Source: Bacillus sp. SA1-12 (GTDB lineage Bacteria; Bacillota; Bacilli; Bacillales; Bacillaceae). From it: a stretch of DNA of 35,171 nucleotides. The position numbers and the translations under genes were made by a program. Shown here piece after piece: positions 1 through 7,961 of this stretch. The DNA lies in the NCBI RefSeq assembly GCF_000981385.1, contig NZ_LATZ01000027.1, positions 1 through 35,171 on the forward strand. Reading direction: 5' to 3'. How positions within the stretch are numbered: position 1 is the first letter of the stretch; each line of letters opens with the position of its first letter. A model generated the notes under the pieces. It was given only the letters and a program-made list of their open reading frames with translations, ran no database searches and was not told where the DNA came from.

Positions 1-102
1 CCGCTAATCTTCGGGAGCAAGCTCCCTCAGATTCGCTCGACTTGCATGTATTAGGCACGCCGCCAGCGTTCGTCCTGAGCCAGGATCAAACTCTCCAATA
101 AA
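1..102 (-). rRNA. 16S ribosomal RNA, 5' end (partial)
   Basis: Read on the minus strand, this is the first ~100 nt of a bacterial 16S rRNA. It contains GAGTTTGATCCTGGCTCAG, the universal 27F site, followed by the conserved start of the molecule (ACGAACGCTGGCGGCGTGCC, then the ATGCAAGTCGAGCG block). The 5' end is placed at the TTTATTGGAGAG sequence by analogy with B. subtilis TTTATCGGAGAG, so it may be off by a few bases. The gene runs off the left edge of the window. The variable region after GTCGAGCG pairs as a hairpin (GGAGCTTGCTCC), as expected for V1. Confidence 0.98.
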
Positions 103-213
103 GAGTTGATATAGCTCATAAAATGTCTATAAATAGACTTAGAATTAACGTTGACGTTTCTGTTTTGTTTAGTTTTCAAAGAACTATTCCGCTGCAAATC
201 AGCGACAAAAACC
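103..213 (-). other. 16S rRNA leader with boxA-like antitermination signal
   Basis: This is the transcribed leader upstream of the 16S rRNA. On the minus strand it begins with a 5-bp hairpin (CGCTG/CAGCG, 190-204). A boxA-like sequence, TTCTTTGAAAACTAAACAA (165-183), matches the antitermination motif known from Bacillus rrn leaders. A 6-bp hairpin (GTCTAT/ATAGAC, 125-138) could be part of pre-16S processing. No protein gene is credible here. Confidence 0.75.
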
Positions 214-242
214 ATTATAGCAAACAACTTCTTCTTTGTCAA
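214..242 (-). promoter_or_regulatory. rRNA operon promoter P2
   Basis: On the minus strand: -35 TTGACA (237-242), a 17-bp spacer, and -10 TATAAT (214-219). Both hexamers are perfect sigma-A consensus. The position, just upstream of the boxA leader, is typical of the proximal of two tandem rrn promoters in Bacillus. Confidence 0.92.
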
Positions 243-309
243 CTTCCACGAAAATTTTTTTAATTAAAAACATCATTATATTTTCGCGCGCTCATTAACA
301 ACAAATAAT

Positions 310-338
310 ATATTATCATTAAACTTCGTAGAAGTCAA
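310..338 (-). promoter_or_regulatory. rRNA operon promoter P1
   Basis: On the minus strand: -35 TTGACT (333-338), a 17-bp spacer, and -10 TAATAT (310-315), about 96 bp upstream of P2. Tandem P1/P2 promoters are the usual arrangement for Bacillus rRNA operons. The surrounding DNA (243-415) is very AT-rich, as in UP-element regions, and holds no other feature I can support. Confidence 0.82.
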
Positions 339-415
339 CAACAATTATTTTATAAAATTTCTGAGCGGAATAATAATGTACCACTTTCATTTAAATGCTG
401 TCAATTACTTTTTTA

Positions 416-457
416 AATAAAGACAAAGCAGGTTATCCTTTCTACTTTGTCTTTATT
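416..457 (-). terminator. Terminator-like hairpin after gatB
   Basis: A perfect 13-bp inverted repeat (AATAAAGACAAAG / CTTTGTCTTTATT) with a 16-nt loop lies just past the gatB stop codon. The 3' arm on the minus strand ends in a U-rich stretch (TTTATTT). It probably ends the gatCAB transcript before the rrn promoters. The structure is symmetric and could act in either direction. Confidence 0.75.
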
Positions 458-469
458 CTTCTGGCCTTT

Positions 470-1900
470 TTATCTCTTTTGTATTTCTTCCATTAACAAT
501 TTATTTACCATCGGCGGGTTTGCTTGTCCCTTTGTAGCTTTCATAATTTGGCCTACTAAGAAACCAATCGCCTTTTGCTTACCATTTTTAAAGTCTTCAA
601 TTGATTTTGGATTTGCATCTAACGCTTCATTAACAAACTTACGTAACGTTTCATCGTCAGAAATTTGGATTAGACCTTTTTCTTTAACAATTTTTTCCGC
701 ATCTCCGCCATTCTCAATAAGCTCTTTAAACACTTGCTTCGCTATTTTAGAAGAAATGGTTCCATTTTCGATAAGCTTTATCATACCTGCTAATCCTTCT
801 GCTGTAAGAGCGACATCTGCTAATTCTTTTCCTTCAGCATTTAAATAAGCCGATACTTCACCCATGATCCAATTTGATGCCTGTTTTGCATCCGCTCCAA
901 CAGCAAGTGTTTGTTCGAAGAAATCAGACATTTCCTTTGTCATTGTTAATACTTGTGCATCATACTCAGGTAATCCAAGTTCATCTACATAACGTTTACG
1001 ACGAGCGTCTGGTAGCTCCGGAATTGAACCACGTATTCTTTCTTTCCATTCATCATCAATATAAAGTTCAACAAGATCAGGCTCAGGGAAATAACGATAA
1101 TCTTCTGAACCTTCTTTTACACGCATTAAGATCGTCTTTTTCGTTGCTTCATCATAACGACGTGTCTCTTGTTGAATTTCCCCTCCAGCTCGAAGGACCT
1201 TTTCTTGACGCTTTTCCTCAAATTCCAATCCGTTTTTTACAAAAGCGAATGAGTTTAAGTTTTTAAGCTCAGTCTTCGTACCAAATTCCTTTTGACCTTC
1301 AGGACGTAAAGAAATGTTAGCATCACATCGTAATGAGCCCTCTTCCATTTTACAATCGGAAACACCCGTATATTGGATGATTGCTTTTAGTTTTTCTAAA
1401 TAAGCATATGCTTCTTCTGGTGTCCGGATATCTGGCTCTGATACAATTTCAATAAGCGGGGTACCTTGACGATTAAGGTCAACCAAGGAATAGCCGTCAT
1501 TTGAGTGGATGAGCTTTCCTGCATCCTCTTCCATATGAATTCGAGTAATCCCGATGCGTTTCGTTTCACCGTTTACTTCAATATCAATCCAGCCGTTCTC
1601 ACCTATCGGCTTATCAAATTGTGAAATTTGGTATGCCTTCGGATTATCCGGATAAAAATAGTTCTTGCGATCGAATTTCGTTTCTGTTGCAACTTCACAA
1701 TTAAGCGCCATGCATGCTTTCATTGCAAAATCAACAACCTTCTTATTTAGAACTGGCAATACTCCAGGATAACCTAGTTCGACAACTGTCGTATTTGTAT
1801 TAGGTTCTGCTCCAAAGTGGTTTGGAGCACTTGAAAATATTTTTGAATCTGTTTTTAATTCAACATGGACCTCTAGTCCAATTACCGTTTCATATTTCAT
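470..1900 (-). CDS. gatB: Asp-tRNA(Asn)/Glu-tRNA(Gln) amidotransferase subunit B
   Basis: GatB is the kinase/tRNA-binding subunit of the GatCAB complex. It activates Glu on misacylated tRNA(Gln) (or Asp on tRNA(Asn)) with ATP so that ammonia from GatA can amidate it, which replaces a glutaminyl-tRNA synthetase in Bacilli. At 476 residues it has the usual length. The N-terminal family motif [14 protein letters not shown] is at residues 4-17, the [14 protein letters not shown] catalytic-domain block at 81-94, and HMEEDAGK at 122-129. The last ~150 residues form the helical and YqeY-like tail that contacts tRNA. The gene starts 14 nt after gatA and is last in the gatC-gatA-gatB operon, just before a terminator hairpin. 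Confidence 0.98.
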   Translation of the reverse strand: MKYETVIGLEVHVELKTDSKIFSSAPNHFGAEPNTNTTVVELGYPGVLPVLNKKVVDFAMKACMALNCEVATETKFDRKNYFYPDNPKAYQISQFDKPIGENGWIDIEVNGETKRIGITRIHMEEDAGKLIHSNDGYSLVDLNRQGTPLIEIVSEPDIRTPEEAYAYLEKLKAIIQYTGVSDCKMEEGSLRCDANISLRPEGQKEFGTKTELKNLNSFAFVKNGLEFEEKRQEKVLRAGGEIQQETRRYDEATKKTILMRVKEGSEDYRYFPEPDLVELYIDDEWKERIRGSIPELPDARRKRYVDELGLPEYDAQVLTMTKEMSDFFEQTLAVGADAKQASNWIMGEVSAYLNAEGKELADVALTAEGLAGMIKLIENGTISSKIAKQVFKELIENGGDAEKIVKEKGLIQISDDETLRKFVNEALDANPKSIEDFKNGKQKAIGFLVGQIMKATKGQANPPMVNKLLMEEIQKR

Positions 1901-1914
1901 TGTTTTCTCACCCC

Positions 1915-3372
1915 TTACAATTCAGGCTTTGCTTTATGATGATCTGTTGCTTGTTCAAATGCATAAGCAACGCGGTAAATTGTGCTTTCATCAAAATGCT
2001 TTCCGATAATCTGTAAACCGAGCGGCAATCCATTAGATAAGCCACAAGGAATTGATATTCCTGGTACACCAGCAAGGTTTACTGGAATGGTTAAAATATC
2101 ATTGGCATACATCGTTAACGGGTCTTTTACATTTTCACCAATCTTAAATGCTGGTGTAGGTGCTGTCGGCCCAATAATAACGTCGTATTTTTCAAATACG
2201 TCTTCAAAGTCTTTTTTGATTAAAGTACGTACTTTTTGTGCCTTTTTATAATAAGCATCATAATAACCTGAGCTTAACGCAAATGTACCAAGCATAATAC
2301 GGCGCTTAACTTCATCACCGAATCCTTCTGCACGAGTTTGTTTGTACATGTCAATTAAATTTTCTGCATTATCAGTACGGTAACCGTAACGGACACCATC
2401 AAAACGAGCTAGATTGGCTGATGCCTCTGATGAAGATAATAGATAGTATGTAGCAAGTGCATATTTAGAGTGCGGCAGTGATACCTCTTCCCAAGTTGCT
2501 CCTAATCCTTCCAACACTTTAAGAGCATCAAGAACAGATTGTTTAACCTCCTCATTAACACCTTCACCTAAATATTCTTTCGGAACAGCAATCTTTAATC
2601 CATTCACATCACCAGTTAAAGAAGAAAGGAAGTCTGGAACTTCAACATTTGCACTTGTTGAATCCATTTCATCTACACCTGAAATAGTTTGTAATAAAAA
2701 AGCATTATCCTCAACATTACGTGTAATTGGCCCAATTTGGTCTAATGAAGAGGCAAATGCTACTAAACCAAAACGTGAAACACGGCCATAAGTTGGTTTT
2801 AACCCGACAACTCCACAAAAAGCTGCCGGTTGACGAATGGATCCGCCTGTATCTGATCCTAATGAGAATGGAACCTCTCCAGCTGCAACTGCTGCAGCAG
2901 ACCCGCCGCTTGAACCGCCTGGTACAGTTTCAAGATTCCATGGATTTTTCGTTGGTTTATAACCAGAATTTTCAGTTGAAGAACCCATCGCAAACTCGTC
3001 CATATTTAATTTACCAATGGTAACAGCTTCTGCCTTTTGAAGGTGTTTTACGACTGTCGCATCATAAATTGGATCAAAGTTTTCTAGGATTTTACTTGCA
3101 CATGTCGTGCGCAATCCTTTTGTTACGATATTATCTTTAATCCCAATTGGCATACCAAATAATAGCCCAAACTCATCACGGCTATCTAATGCCTCATCTA
3201 ATTCCTTTGCATATGTACGTGCTTTTTCTTCATTTAATGTTAAAAACGCTCCGACTTTATCATCAACCTCTTGTATACGTTTAAACGATTCATTTACCAA
3301 GTCAGAAACGGTAATTTCTTTTTTATGTAAAAGCTCTTTTAATTCCGATATTTTACGATCAAAAAGCGTCAC
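1915..3372 (-). CDS. gatA: Asp-tRNA(Asn)/Glu-tRNA(Gln) amidotransferase subunit A
   Basis: GatA is the glutaminase subunit of GatCAB and releases ammonia from glutamine for transamidation. It is an amidase-signature protein of 485 residues. The Ser-cisSer-Lys triad is visible as Lys79 (GIKDN), Ser154 (PGGSSGGS) and Ser178 ([11 protein letters not shown]), the same positions as in the structurally characterised Staphylococcus enzyme. The ATG has a GGAGGG-type Shine-Dalgarno sequence and follows gatC by 13 nt, so the two are probably translated from one message. Nothing is unusual. Confidence 0.98.
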   Translation of the reverse strand: MTLFDRKISELKELLHKKEITVSDLVNESFKRIQEVDDKVGAFLTLNEEKARTYAKELDEALDSRDEFGLLFGMPIGIKDNIVTKGLRTTCASKILENFDPIYDATVVKHLQKAEAVTIGKLNMDEFAMGSSTENSGYKPTKNPWNLETVPGGSSGGSAAAVAAGEVPFSLGSDTGGSIRQPAAFCGVVGLKPTYGRVSRFGLVAFASSLDQIGPITRNVEDNAFLLQTISGVDEMDSTSANVEVPDFLSSLTGDVNGLKIAVPKEYLGEGVNEEVKQSVLDALKVLEGLGATWEEVSLPHSKYALATYYLLSSSEASANLARFDGVRYGYRTDNAENLIDMYKQTRAEGFGDEVKRRIMLGTFALSSGYYDAYYKKAQKVRTLIKKDFEDVFEKYDVIIGPTAPTPAFKIGENVKDPLTMYANDILTIPVNLAGVPGISIPCGLSNGLPLGLQIIGKHFDESTIYRVAYAFEQATDHHKAKPEL

Positions 3373-3385
3373 GCTTGTCCCTCCC

Positions 3386-3676
3386 TTATTCTAAAATTGA
3401 TGGTACACGAATATAGCCATCCTCATGATCTGGAGCATTTTTGATAACTTCCTCGTTGTCTAATCCTTTTTTAGGAGTATCTTCTCTCATGATATTTTTC
3501 ATATCTAATACGTGTGATGTTGGTTTCACATTTTCTGTATCTACTTCATTTAGCTGCTCAGCAAAAGTAATGATGGCATCTAATTGCTGGGTAAAAAGCT
3601 TTGCCTCTTCTTCTGTTATAGCTAATCGCGCTAAATTCGCTACGTACTTTACTTGTTCTGCTGATATTCTTGACAT
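3386..3676 (-). CDS. gatC: Asp-tRNA(Asn)/Glu-tRNA(Gln) amidotransferase subunit C
   Basis: GatC is the small 96-residue linker that wraps around the GatA-GatB interface and stabilises the complex. The typical start ([17 protein letters not shown]) and the [13 protein letters not shown] block (here [10 protein letters not shown]), followed by MREDTP, are all present. A GGAGGTG Shine-Dalgarno sequence lies 7-8 nt before the ATG. It is the first gene of gatCAB, with a candidate sigma-A promoter about 40 nt upstream of the start codon. Confidence 0.97.
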   Translation of the reverse strand: MSRISAEQVKYVANLARLAITEEEAKLFTQQLDAIITFAEQLNEVDTENVKPTSHVLDMKNIMREDTPKKGLDNEEVIKNAPDHEDGYIRVPSILE

Positions 3677-3717
3677 AAAATTTCACCTCCACAAAATCGT
3701 ACATCCACAATACTCTG

Positions 3718-3747
3718 ATGATACCAAAATAAAGACTATTTAATCAA
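3718..3747 (-). promoter_or_regulatory. Candidate promoter of gatCAB
   Basis: On the minus strand: -35 TTGATT (742-747 of the 3000s, i.e. 3742-3747), an 18-bp spacer, and -10 TATCAT (3718-3723). The position is right for the gatC message. The hexamers are good but not perfect and the spacer is 1 bp long. Confidence 0.6.
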
Positions 3748-3783
3748 CATTAGAAAAGGGGAAGCATCATGCTTAAATTCGGC

Positions 3784-3814
3784 ATAATAAAACCGCTAGC
3801 ATAAAAACCAGCGG
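3784..3814 (-). terminator. Intrinsic terminator of the hsp20 gene
   Basis: On the minus strand, CCGCTGG / CTAGCGG form a 7-bp stem (one G-U pair) with an 8-nt loop, followed by TTTTATTAT. It begins 8 nt after the hsp20 stop codon. Confidence 0.75.
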
Positions 3815-3821
3815 CCTTCTA

Positions 3822-4199
3822 TTATTCAATTTCAATTCTTGTTGGTTTCTTCTTCCCCAATCGAATCTCAAGCATTCCATCTTTGTACACTGCTTTCATT
3901 TTTGTTTTGATCACATAATCCGGTAATTGGACAATGCGTGTACCGCCAATTTTACGTGAGAGATGCTTCTGCTCTTTTACTATGATAAACACTTGATTTT
4001 CACGAATTTCTACATATATATCATCTTTAGGAACACCTGGCAGTTCGGCAATGATTATGAAGTTCAAATCACTCTCTGCAATTTCAATTGAAAAGCCTGA
4101 TGCACTTGATTTTTTAAAAACATTGTCAATTGAATCTAAAAGCGTGCGCTTTGGACGTTGCTGAAAGAAGTCATTTATCATCTTCATTGGATCACTCAC
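3822..4199 (-). CDS. Small heat-shock protein, Hsp20/alpha-crystallin family
   Basis: A 125-residue protein with an alpha-crystallin domain from about residue 33 to the end. The beta-strand block FIIIAELPGVPKDDIYVEI is the typical A-x-x-x-G-V-x-K-x-D-I motif, and the late KDGMLEIRL matches the conserved G-x-L motif. These proteins are ATP-independent holdases; some Bacillus members are spore coat-associated (CotM/CotP), and I cannot say which applies here. The start is GTG, chosen because GAGGAGG lies 7 nt upstream and no better ATG precedes it. The C-terminal I-x-I motif is present as RIEIE. The gene is transcribed alone, with its own terminator, divergent from putP. Confidence 0.9.
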   Translation of the reverse strand: MSDPMKMINDFFQQRPKRTLLDSIDNVFKKSSASGFSIEIAESDLNFIIIAELPGVPKDDIYVEIRENQVFIIVKEQKHLSRKIGGTRIVQLPDYVIKTKMKAVYKDGMLEIRLGKKKPTRIEIE

Positions 4200-4504
4200 A
4201 GCAAATCCTCCTCATTATTTTTTAGTTATATTATCTATATGAAACAGGATTGTTTTTGCCTAGGCGCAAAAGAAGTCGTTAATTAATTATTATAATATTC
4301 TGAATTGTTTTACTTAATTTTATTTTTGTAATCGCTTTCAAGTGTGGTGTGTTAGTCCCTATTGTAGATAGACATGCCTTTAAAAATCATTACTTTCCCT
4401 TGAAATATGGATAATAGTTTGATAGCTTTATTAACCATAGATAAAAGCCTGAGAAGTTTAAATATTCGAACTTTAATGGCAAATAAACAATCGGGAGTGA
4501 TTTG
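4200..4504. promoter_or_regulatory. Divergent intergenic region between hsp20 and putP
   Basis: About 300 bp with no credible gene. It must hold promoters for hsp20 (minus) and putP (plus). The clearest signal is a cre-like site at 4327-4340, listed separately. A possible plus-strand promoter is TTGATA with ATAAAA 16 bp downstream (about 4418-4445), but it is weak. I did not see a convincing sigma-B promoter, although opuE of B. subtilis is known to have one. Confidence 0.5.
4327..4340 (+). promoter_or_regulatory. CcpA-type catabolite-responsive element (cre)
   Basis: TGTAATCGCTTTCA matches the cre consensus TGWNANCGNTNWCA at every defined position. It lies about 165 bp upstream of the putP start codon in the divergent hsp20-putP region. 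By analogy it could mediate glucose repression of proline uptake through CcpA. The distance to an unconfirmed start site leaves the mechanism open. Confidence 0.65.
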
Positions 4505-5974
4505 GTGGAAATTGGAATTCTTATTTCTTTAGGAATCTACATGATTGGAATGCTTTTGATAGGTTGGTATGCTTATCAAAAAACTTCAGACCTATCAGAC
4601 TATATGTTAGGTGGCAGAGGGTTGGGTCCTGCAGTAACAGCACTTTCAGCTGGAGCCTCAGATATGAGCGGGTGGATGCTGATGGGACTTCCTGGCGCCA
4701 TGTATGTATCAGGACTCTCAAGTATATGGCTGGCTATCGGATTAACAATTGGAGCTTATTTTAATTACTTACTGGTTGCACCTCGTCTCCGTATATATAC
4801 GGAAGTTGCTAATGATTCCATTACGATTCCTGATTTTTTTGAAAATCGATTTAGTGATGAGTCAAAAATTCTGCGAAGTTTTTCCGCTTTAGTTATTTTT
4901 ATTTTCTTCACATTGTACACTTCTGCAGGTTTAGTTTCAGGCGGAACCTTGTTCGAGTCAGCATTTGATTTAGATTATAAATTTGGTTTGTTTTTAACAG
5001 CTGGCGTCGTTGTGGCATATACCTTATTTGGCGGCTTTCTTGCTGTAAGTTTAACCGATTTTGTTCAAGGCTTAATTATGTTTATCGCTCTTATTTTAGT
5101 ACCGATTGTAGCATTGACCGATATCGGAGGATTTTCATCAACAATTAATGAAATTCGTCAAATTGATAGTAATATGCTTAATATTTTTACTGGAACATCT
5201 GTCATTAGTATTATTTCTTTACTCGCATGGGGATTAGGCTATTTTGGGCAGCCGCATATCATCGTCCGCTTTATGGCCATTTCTTCTCTTAAAGAACTAA
5301 AGCCTGCTCGCCGGATTGGAATGGGCTGGATGATTATCTCAATTATTGGAGCAATGCTTACAGGACTTATCGGTGCAGCTTATATTTCGAAATCCGGGGC
5401 AACATTAAATGATCCAGAAACCATTTTTATTTATTTCTCAGAACTATTGTTTCATCCTCTTATAACAGGTTTCTTGCTTGCTGCCATTTTAGCCGCTATT
5501 ATGAGTACCATTTCATCACAGCTTCTTGTTACGGCAAGCGCAATGACTGAGGATTTTTATAAAGCCTTTTTACGCAAAAATGCTAGTGATAAAGAGCAAG
5601 TCCTTATAGGTAGACTATCCGTTTTACTTGTAGCGATTATCGCTATCTTCTTATCTATCAATCCTAATGACACAATATTAGGTCTTGTTGGATATGCATG
5701 GGCTGGATTCGGTTCAGCATTTGGTCCTGCGATTCTATTGAGCTTGTTCTGGAAACGTATGACCAAGTGGGGAGCATTATCAGGTATAATAGTTGGTGCA
5801 TTAACCGTACTAATCTGGGTGAACATTCCAGCAGCGAAGAACTTTATGTATGAAATGATACCAGGCTTCGCTTTAAGTTTAATCTCAGTTATTGTTGTAA
5901 GTCTATTGACTAAAGCTCCTTCAACTGAAGTGAAGAACACGTTTAGTAAAATGGAAGAAAAACTTCCTTTGTAA
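4505..5974 (+). CDS. putP: Sodium/proline symporter (PutP/OpuE family)
   Basis: A solute:sodium symporter of 489 residues that imports proline with Na+. The N-terminal part reads like B. subtilis OpuE/PutP: YMLGGRGLGP (about residues 34-43) and the SAGASDMSGWMLMGLPGA block in transmembrane helix 2, which carries sodium and proline ligands in this family. About 12-13 hydrophobic helices are visible. In B. subtilis the same chromosomal slot is held by opuE, the osmotically controlled proline transporter, so opuE is an equally good name. GTG at 4505 is chosen over TTG at 4502 because GGGAG then sits 7 nt upstream. It is monocistronic, with a cre site upstream and a 15-bp terminator downstream. 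Its neighbour rocA degrades the proline product P5C. Confidence 0.94.
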   Translation: MEIGILISLGIYMIGMLLIGWYAYQKTSDLSDYMLGGRGLGPAVTALSAGASDMSGWMLMGLPGAMYVSGLSSIWLAIGLTIGAYFNYLLVAPRLRIYTEVANDSITIPDFFENRFSDESKILRSFSALVIFIFFTLYTSAGLVSGGTLFESAFDLDYKFGLFLTAGVVVAYTLFGGFLAVSLTDFVQGLIMFIALILVPIVALTDIGGFSSTINEIRQIDSNMLNIFTGTSVISIISLLAWGLGYFGQPHIIVRFMAISSLKELKPARRIGMGWMIISIIGAMLTGLIGAAYISKSGATLNDPETIFIYFSELLFHPLITGFLLAAILAAIMSTISSQLLVTASAMTEDFYKAFLRKNASDKEQVLIGRLSVLLVAIIAIFLSINPNDTILGLVGYAWAGFGSAFGPAILLSLFWKRMTKWGALSGIIVGALTVLIWVNIPAAKNFMYEMIPGFALSLISVIVVSLLTKAPSTEVKNTFSKMEEKLPL

Positions 5975-5986
5975 ATGGAGTAAGCA

Positions 5987-6031
5987 AAATCATTAGGAAG
6001 ATCTACTGGTTTCTCTTCCTAATGATTTTTA
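5987..6031 (+). terminator. Intrinsic terminator of putP
   Basis: A perfect 15-bp stem (5987-6001 pairs with 6014-6028) with a 12-nt loop; the 3' arm ends in ATTTTT. It starts 12 nt after the putP stop codon. Confidence 0.9.
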
Positions 6032-6061
6032 AGATATTAGTAAAACTTAGATACAATTAGT

Positions 6062-6098
6062 AAAAGGCATCGATTTTTACGTCGATGCCTTTTCTTTT
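6062..6098. terminator. Bidirectional terminator between putP and the BASS transporter gene
   Basis: A perfect 12-bp stem (AAAAGGCATCGA / TCGATGCCTTTT) with an 8-nt loop. T-runs follow on the plus strand (TTTTCTTTT), and the minus-strand arm also ends in TTTT. It lies just beyond the stop codon of the minus-strand transporter, whose transcript it most likely ends. Confidence 0.88.
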
Positions 6099-6110
6099 CA
6101 GACAATATCT

Positions 6111-7073
6111 TCAGGATGGTGTTATTTCATTCGTCACGTCTACTTCTTTTTGTGCTTTTTTTGACCAAAATGTCGCAACAAGCGGACCCGATATATTATG
6201 CCAAACACTAAAAATTGCACTCGGAACAGCTGTAATAGGTGAAAAGTGAGCTGTGGCCAAGGCTGCAGCTAGCCCTGAATTTTGCATTCCAACTTCGATT
6301 GCGATTGCTTTTTGATCAGCATATGGAAACTTACATAATTTGGATATGAGGAATCCTAATATCAACCCGACTAAATTATGCAGAATAACCACACCTAACA
6401 TCAATAGTCCAGATTCTAATATATGATCTTTATTAGCTGCAACAACGGCTGAGATTACTCCGACAATCCCGATTACGGAAACCAAAGGAAGAACCTTTGC
6501 ACCTTCTTCGGCTTTGTCTTTTAATAACCATTTAAAAATGATACCTAAAATAATTGGAATAAGAACAATTTGAATAGTTGAAATCAGCATGTCCTTACCA
6601 TCAACAGGAAGCCATTGACTGGCAAGTAAATAAATGAGTGCTGGTGTTAAAATTGGAGAAACCAAAGTTGCTACCGCAGAAACTGCCAGTGATAATGCAA
6701 TATTTCCTTTTGCCAAATAAGTCATGACATTTGATGCAGTGCCTCCTGGACAGCATCCGACTAATATGACACCTACTGCTAATTCTGGCGGAAGATTAAG
6801 TCCCACTGCTAAAAGGTACGCAATTCCTGGCATAATGATATATTGTGCTGCAACCCCTACAAAGACAGCTAAAGGCTGCTTAAAAACTGCTTTAAAATCA
6901 TCTACTGATAAGGTCAAACCCATACCAAACATGATGATTCCAAGTAATATGGAAATATAGGGAGCAATCCAAATAAAGCCTCCTGGAAAAGCCATAGCTA
7001 ACGCAGTAAATACCAAAACCCAAATGATAAAAGTATTTCCTGCAAAATTACTAATTTTTGCTAACGTATTCAT
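6111..7073 (-). CDS. Bile acid:sodium symporter (BASS) family transporter, YocS-like
   Basis: A 320-residue membrane protein of the BASS/SBF family (PF01758 type), with about 9-10 hydrophobic helices. The family signature GCCPGGTASNVMTYLAKGN is near residues 110-130, and the inverted-repeat counterpart IAIEVGMQNSGLAAALA is near 260-275. These are the two discontinuous-helix crossover regions that bind sodium. Family members carry bile acids, pantoate/pantothenate precursors or other organic anions; the substrate here cannot be told. It resembles B. subtilis YocS and E. coli PanS. The ATG at 7073 is chosen over an upstream ATG at 7103 because AAAGGTGG lies 7 nt before it. It is monocistronic, between its own terminator and a divergent unknown gene. 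Confidence 0.92.
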   Translation of the reverse strand: MNTLAKISNFAGNTFIIWVLVFTALAMAFPGGFIWIAPYISILLGIIMFGMGLTLSVDDFKAVFKQPLAVFVGVAAQYIIMPGIAYLLAVGLNLPPELAVGVILVGCCPGGTASNVMTYLAKGNIALSLAVSAVATLVSPILTPALIYLLASQWLPVDGKDMLISTIQIVLIPIILGIIFKWLLKDKAEEGAKVLPLVSVIGIVGVISAVVAANKDHILESGLLMLGVVILHNLVGLILGFLISKLCKFPYADQKAIAIEVGMQNSGLAAALATAHFSPITAVPSAIFSVWHNISGPLVATFWSKKAQKEVDVTNEITPS

Positions 7074-7300
7074 GATAAATCCACCTTTATTTATTGATTT
7101 CACAATTATACATTATATTCAGAAAATATCAATAAATCAAAAAGAAATACTGGAAACCAATATATGCCTATAGATCATTATTACTTTCTGCCTTATAAGG
7201 GGGTTGGCCGGCTATAAATAATACACCCCTCCTAAACTAGAAAGATTTTCTAATGCATGGTAAGATTATACAAAATGAAACGGTATCAGGGGTGGATGGT

Positions 7301-7723
7301 GTGAAGAAATTTTTAATTGGTTTTGGAGGCTTTTTAATCCTTCTCGGTGCAGGAGGCATCATCAATCATATTTCAATGACTTTTAAAGCCGTACAGGAAG
7401 AACAAGAAATGTATGGCGGGTCAGTTCAATTTATGATGCTGCAGCTTATGGGGTCATTAGAACCTTATCTTACGTCCTTAATTGGCGGCGGGGTCATCAT
7501 TTCCATAGCAATGTTTCTTAACGAATACCAAAAGCGCAGCGAACTAACCTCTCAGCTTATACAAGTACTTTCTGAGCAGAACCCATCACAAAAAGAGGAC
7601 AAGGTGAAGGAAACCTCATCTAAACAAGAAAACTTAAATGATGCAAAGACTGTATCCATACCCCAAAAAACGATTGAGCTCGATAACAATCAAGATGATG
7701 AGCGTTTTTATTGGAATGGATAA
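7301..7723 (+). CDS. Unknown membrane protein with two transmembrane helices
   Basis: I do not recognise this family. From the preferred GTG start (AGGGGTGG lies 5 nt upstream) it is 140 residues; an upstream in-frame ATG at 7253 would add 16 residues but has no good ribosome binding site. A glycine-rich hydrophobic helix covers about residues 3-20 (IGFGGFLILLGAGGII). A loop with MMLQLMGSLEPYLTS follows, then a second helix at about 62-80 (LIGGGVIISIAMFL). The remainder is a charged, glutamine- and lysine-rich cytoplasmic tail that looks disordered. The arrangement suggests a small scaffold or accessory protein, but I assign no function. It has its own terminator and is divergent from the BASS transporter gene. 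Confidence 0.75.
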   Translation: MKKFLIGFGGFLILLGAGGIINHISMTFKAVQEEQEMYGGSVQFMMLQLMGSLEPYLTSLIGGGVIISIAMFLNEYQKRSELTSQLIQVLSEQNPSQKEDKVKETSSKQENLNDAKTVSIPQKTIELDNNQDDERFYWNG

Positions 7724-7732
7724 GCTACAGGA

Positions 7733-7768
7733 AAGGGGGTTGACCACATAAGGTCCAACCCCTTTTTG
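7733..7768 (+). terminator. Intrinsic terminator of the two-helix membrane protein gene
   Basis: GGGGTTGACC and GGTCCAACCCC pair in a ~10-bp stem with one bulged base and a 6-nt loop, followed by TTTTT. It starts about 10 nt after the stop codon. Confidence 0.88.
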
Positions 7769-7934
7769 CTTAGGGATTTATAAAAAATTGGTTTAAACTG
7801 TCGATAAGCGCTGGATATGCAAGTGCAGTCACGGTTATAAACGACTTAGTTTTTGACACCCCCCGCCTAGCCCCTTTAACCAATTAAGAATAGAGACAAA
7901 GAACGCTTTTATTTCAAATCGTCTTATTTTCGGC

Positions 7935-7961
7935 TTATCAAGGCGCTTGCGCTTCTGTTCT
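7935..7961 (-). repeat. Possible remnant of an interspersed Bacillus repeat
   Basis: Just past the rocA stop codon the minus strand reads AGAAGCGCAAGCGCCTTGAT followed by AAGCCG. This resembles the start of an abundant GC-rich intergenic repeat that I remember from several Bacillus genomes (AAGCGCAAGCGCCTTG...AGCC). Only the first ~25 nt match here; the rest of the gap (7769-7934) holds no gene or clear structure. The identification rests on memory, not on an alignment. Confidence 0.35.

Noticed and set aside
51..242. A 63-codon open frame on the minus strand at the left edge
   Set aside because: It overlaps the 16S rRNA start, the leader and the P2 promoter; rRNA readily gives such frames.
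4200..4501. Sigma-B promoter for the proline transporter
   Set aside because: No GTTTAA..GGGTAT-like pair with proper spacing was found; known only by analogy from opuE.
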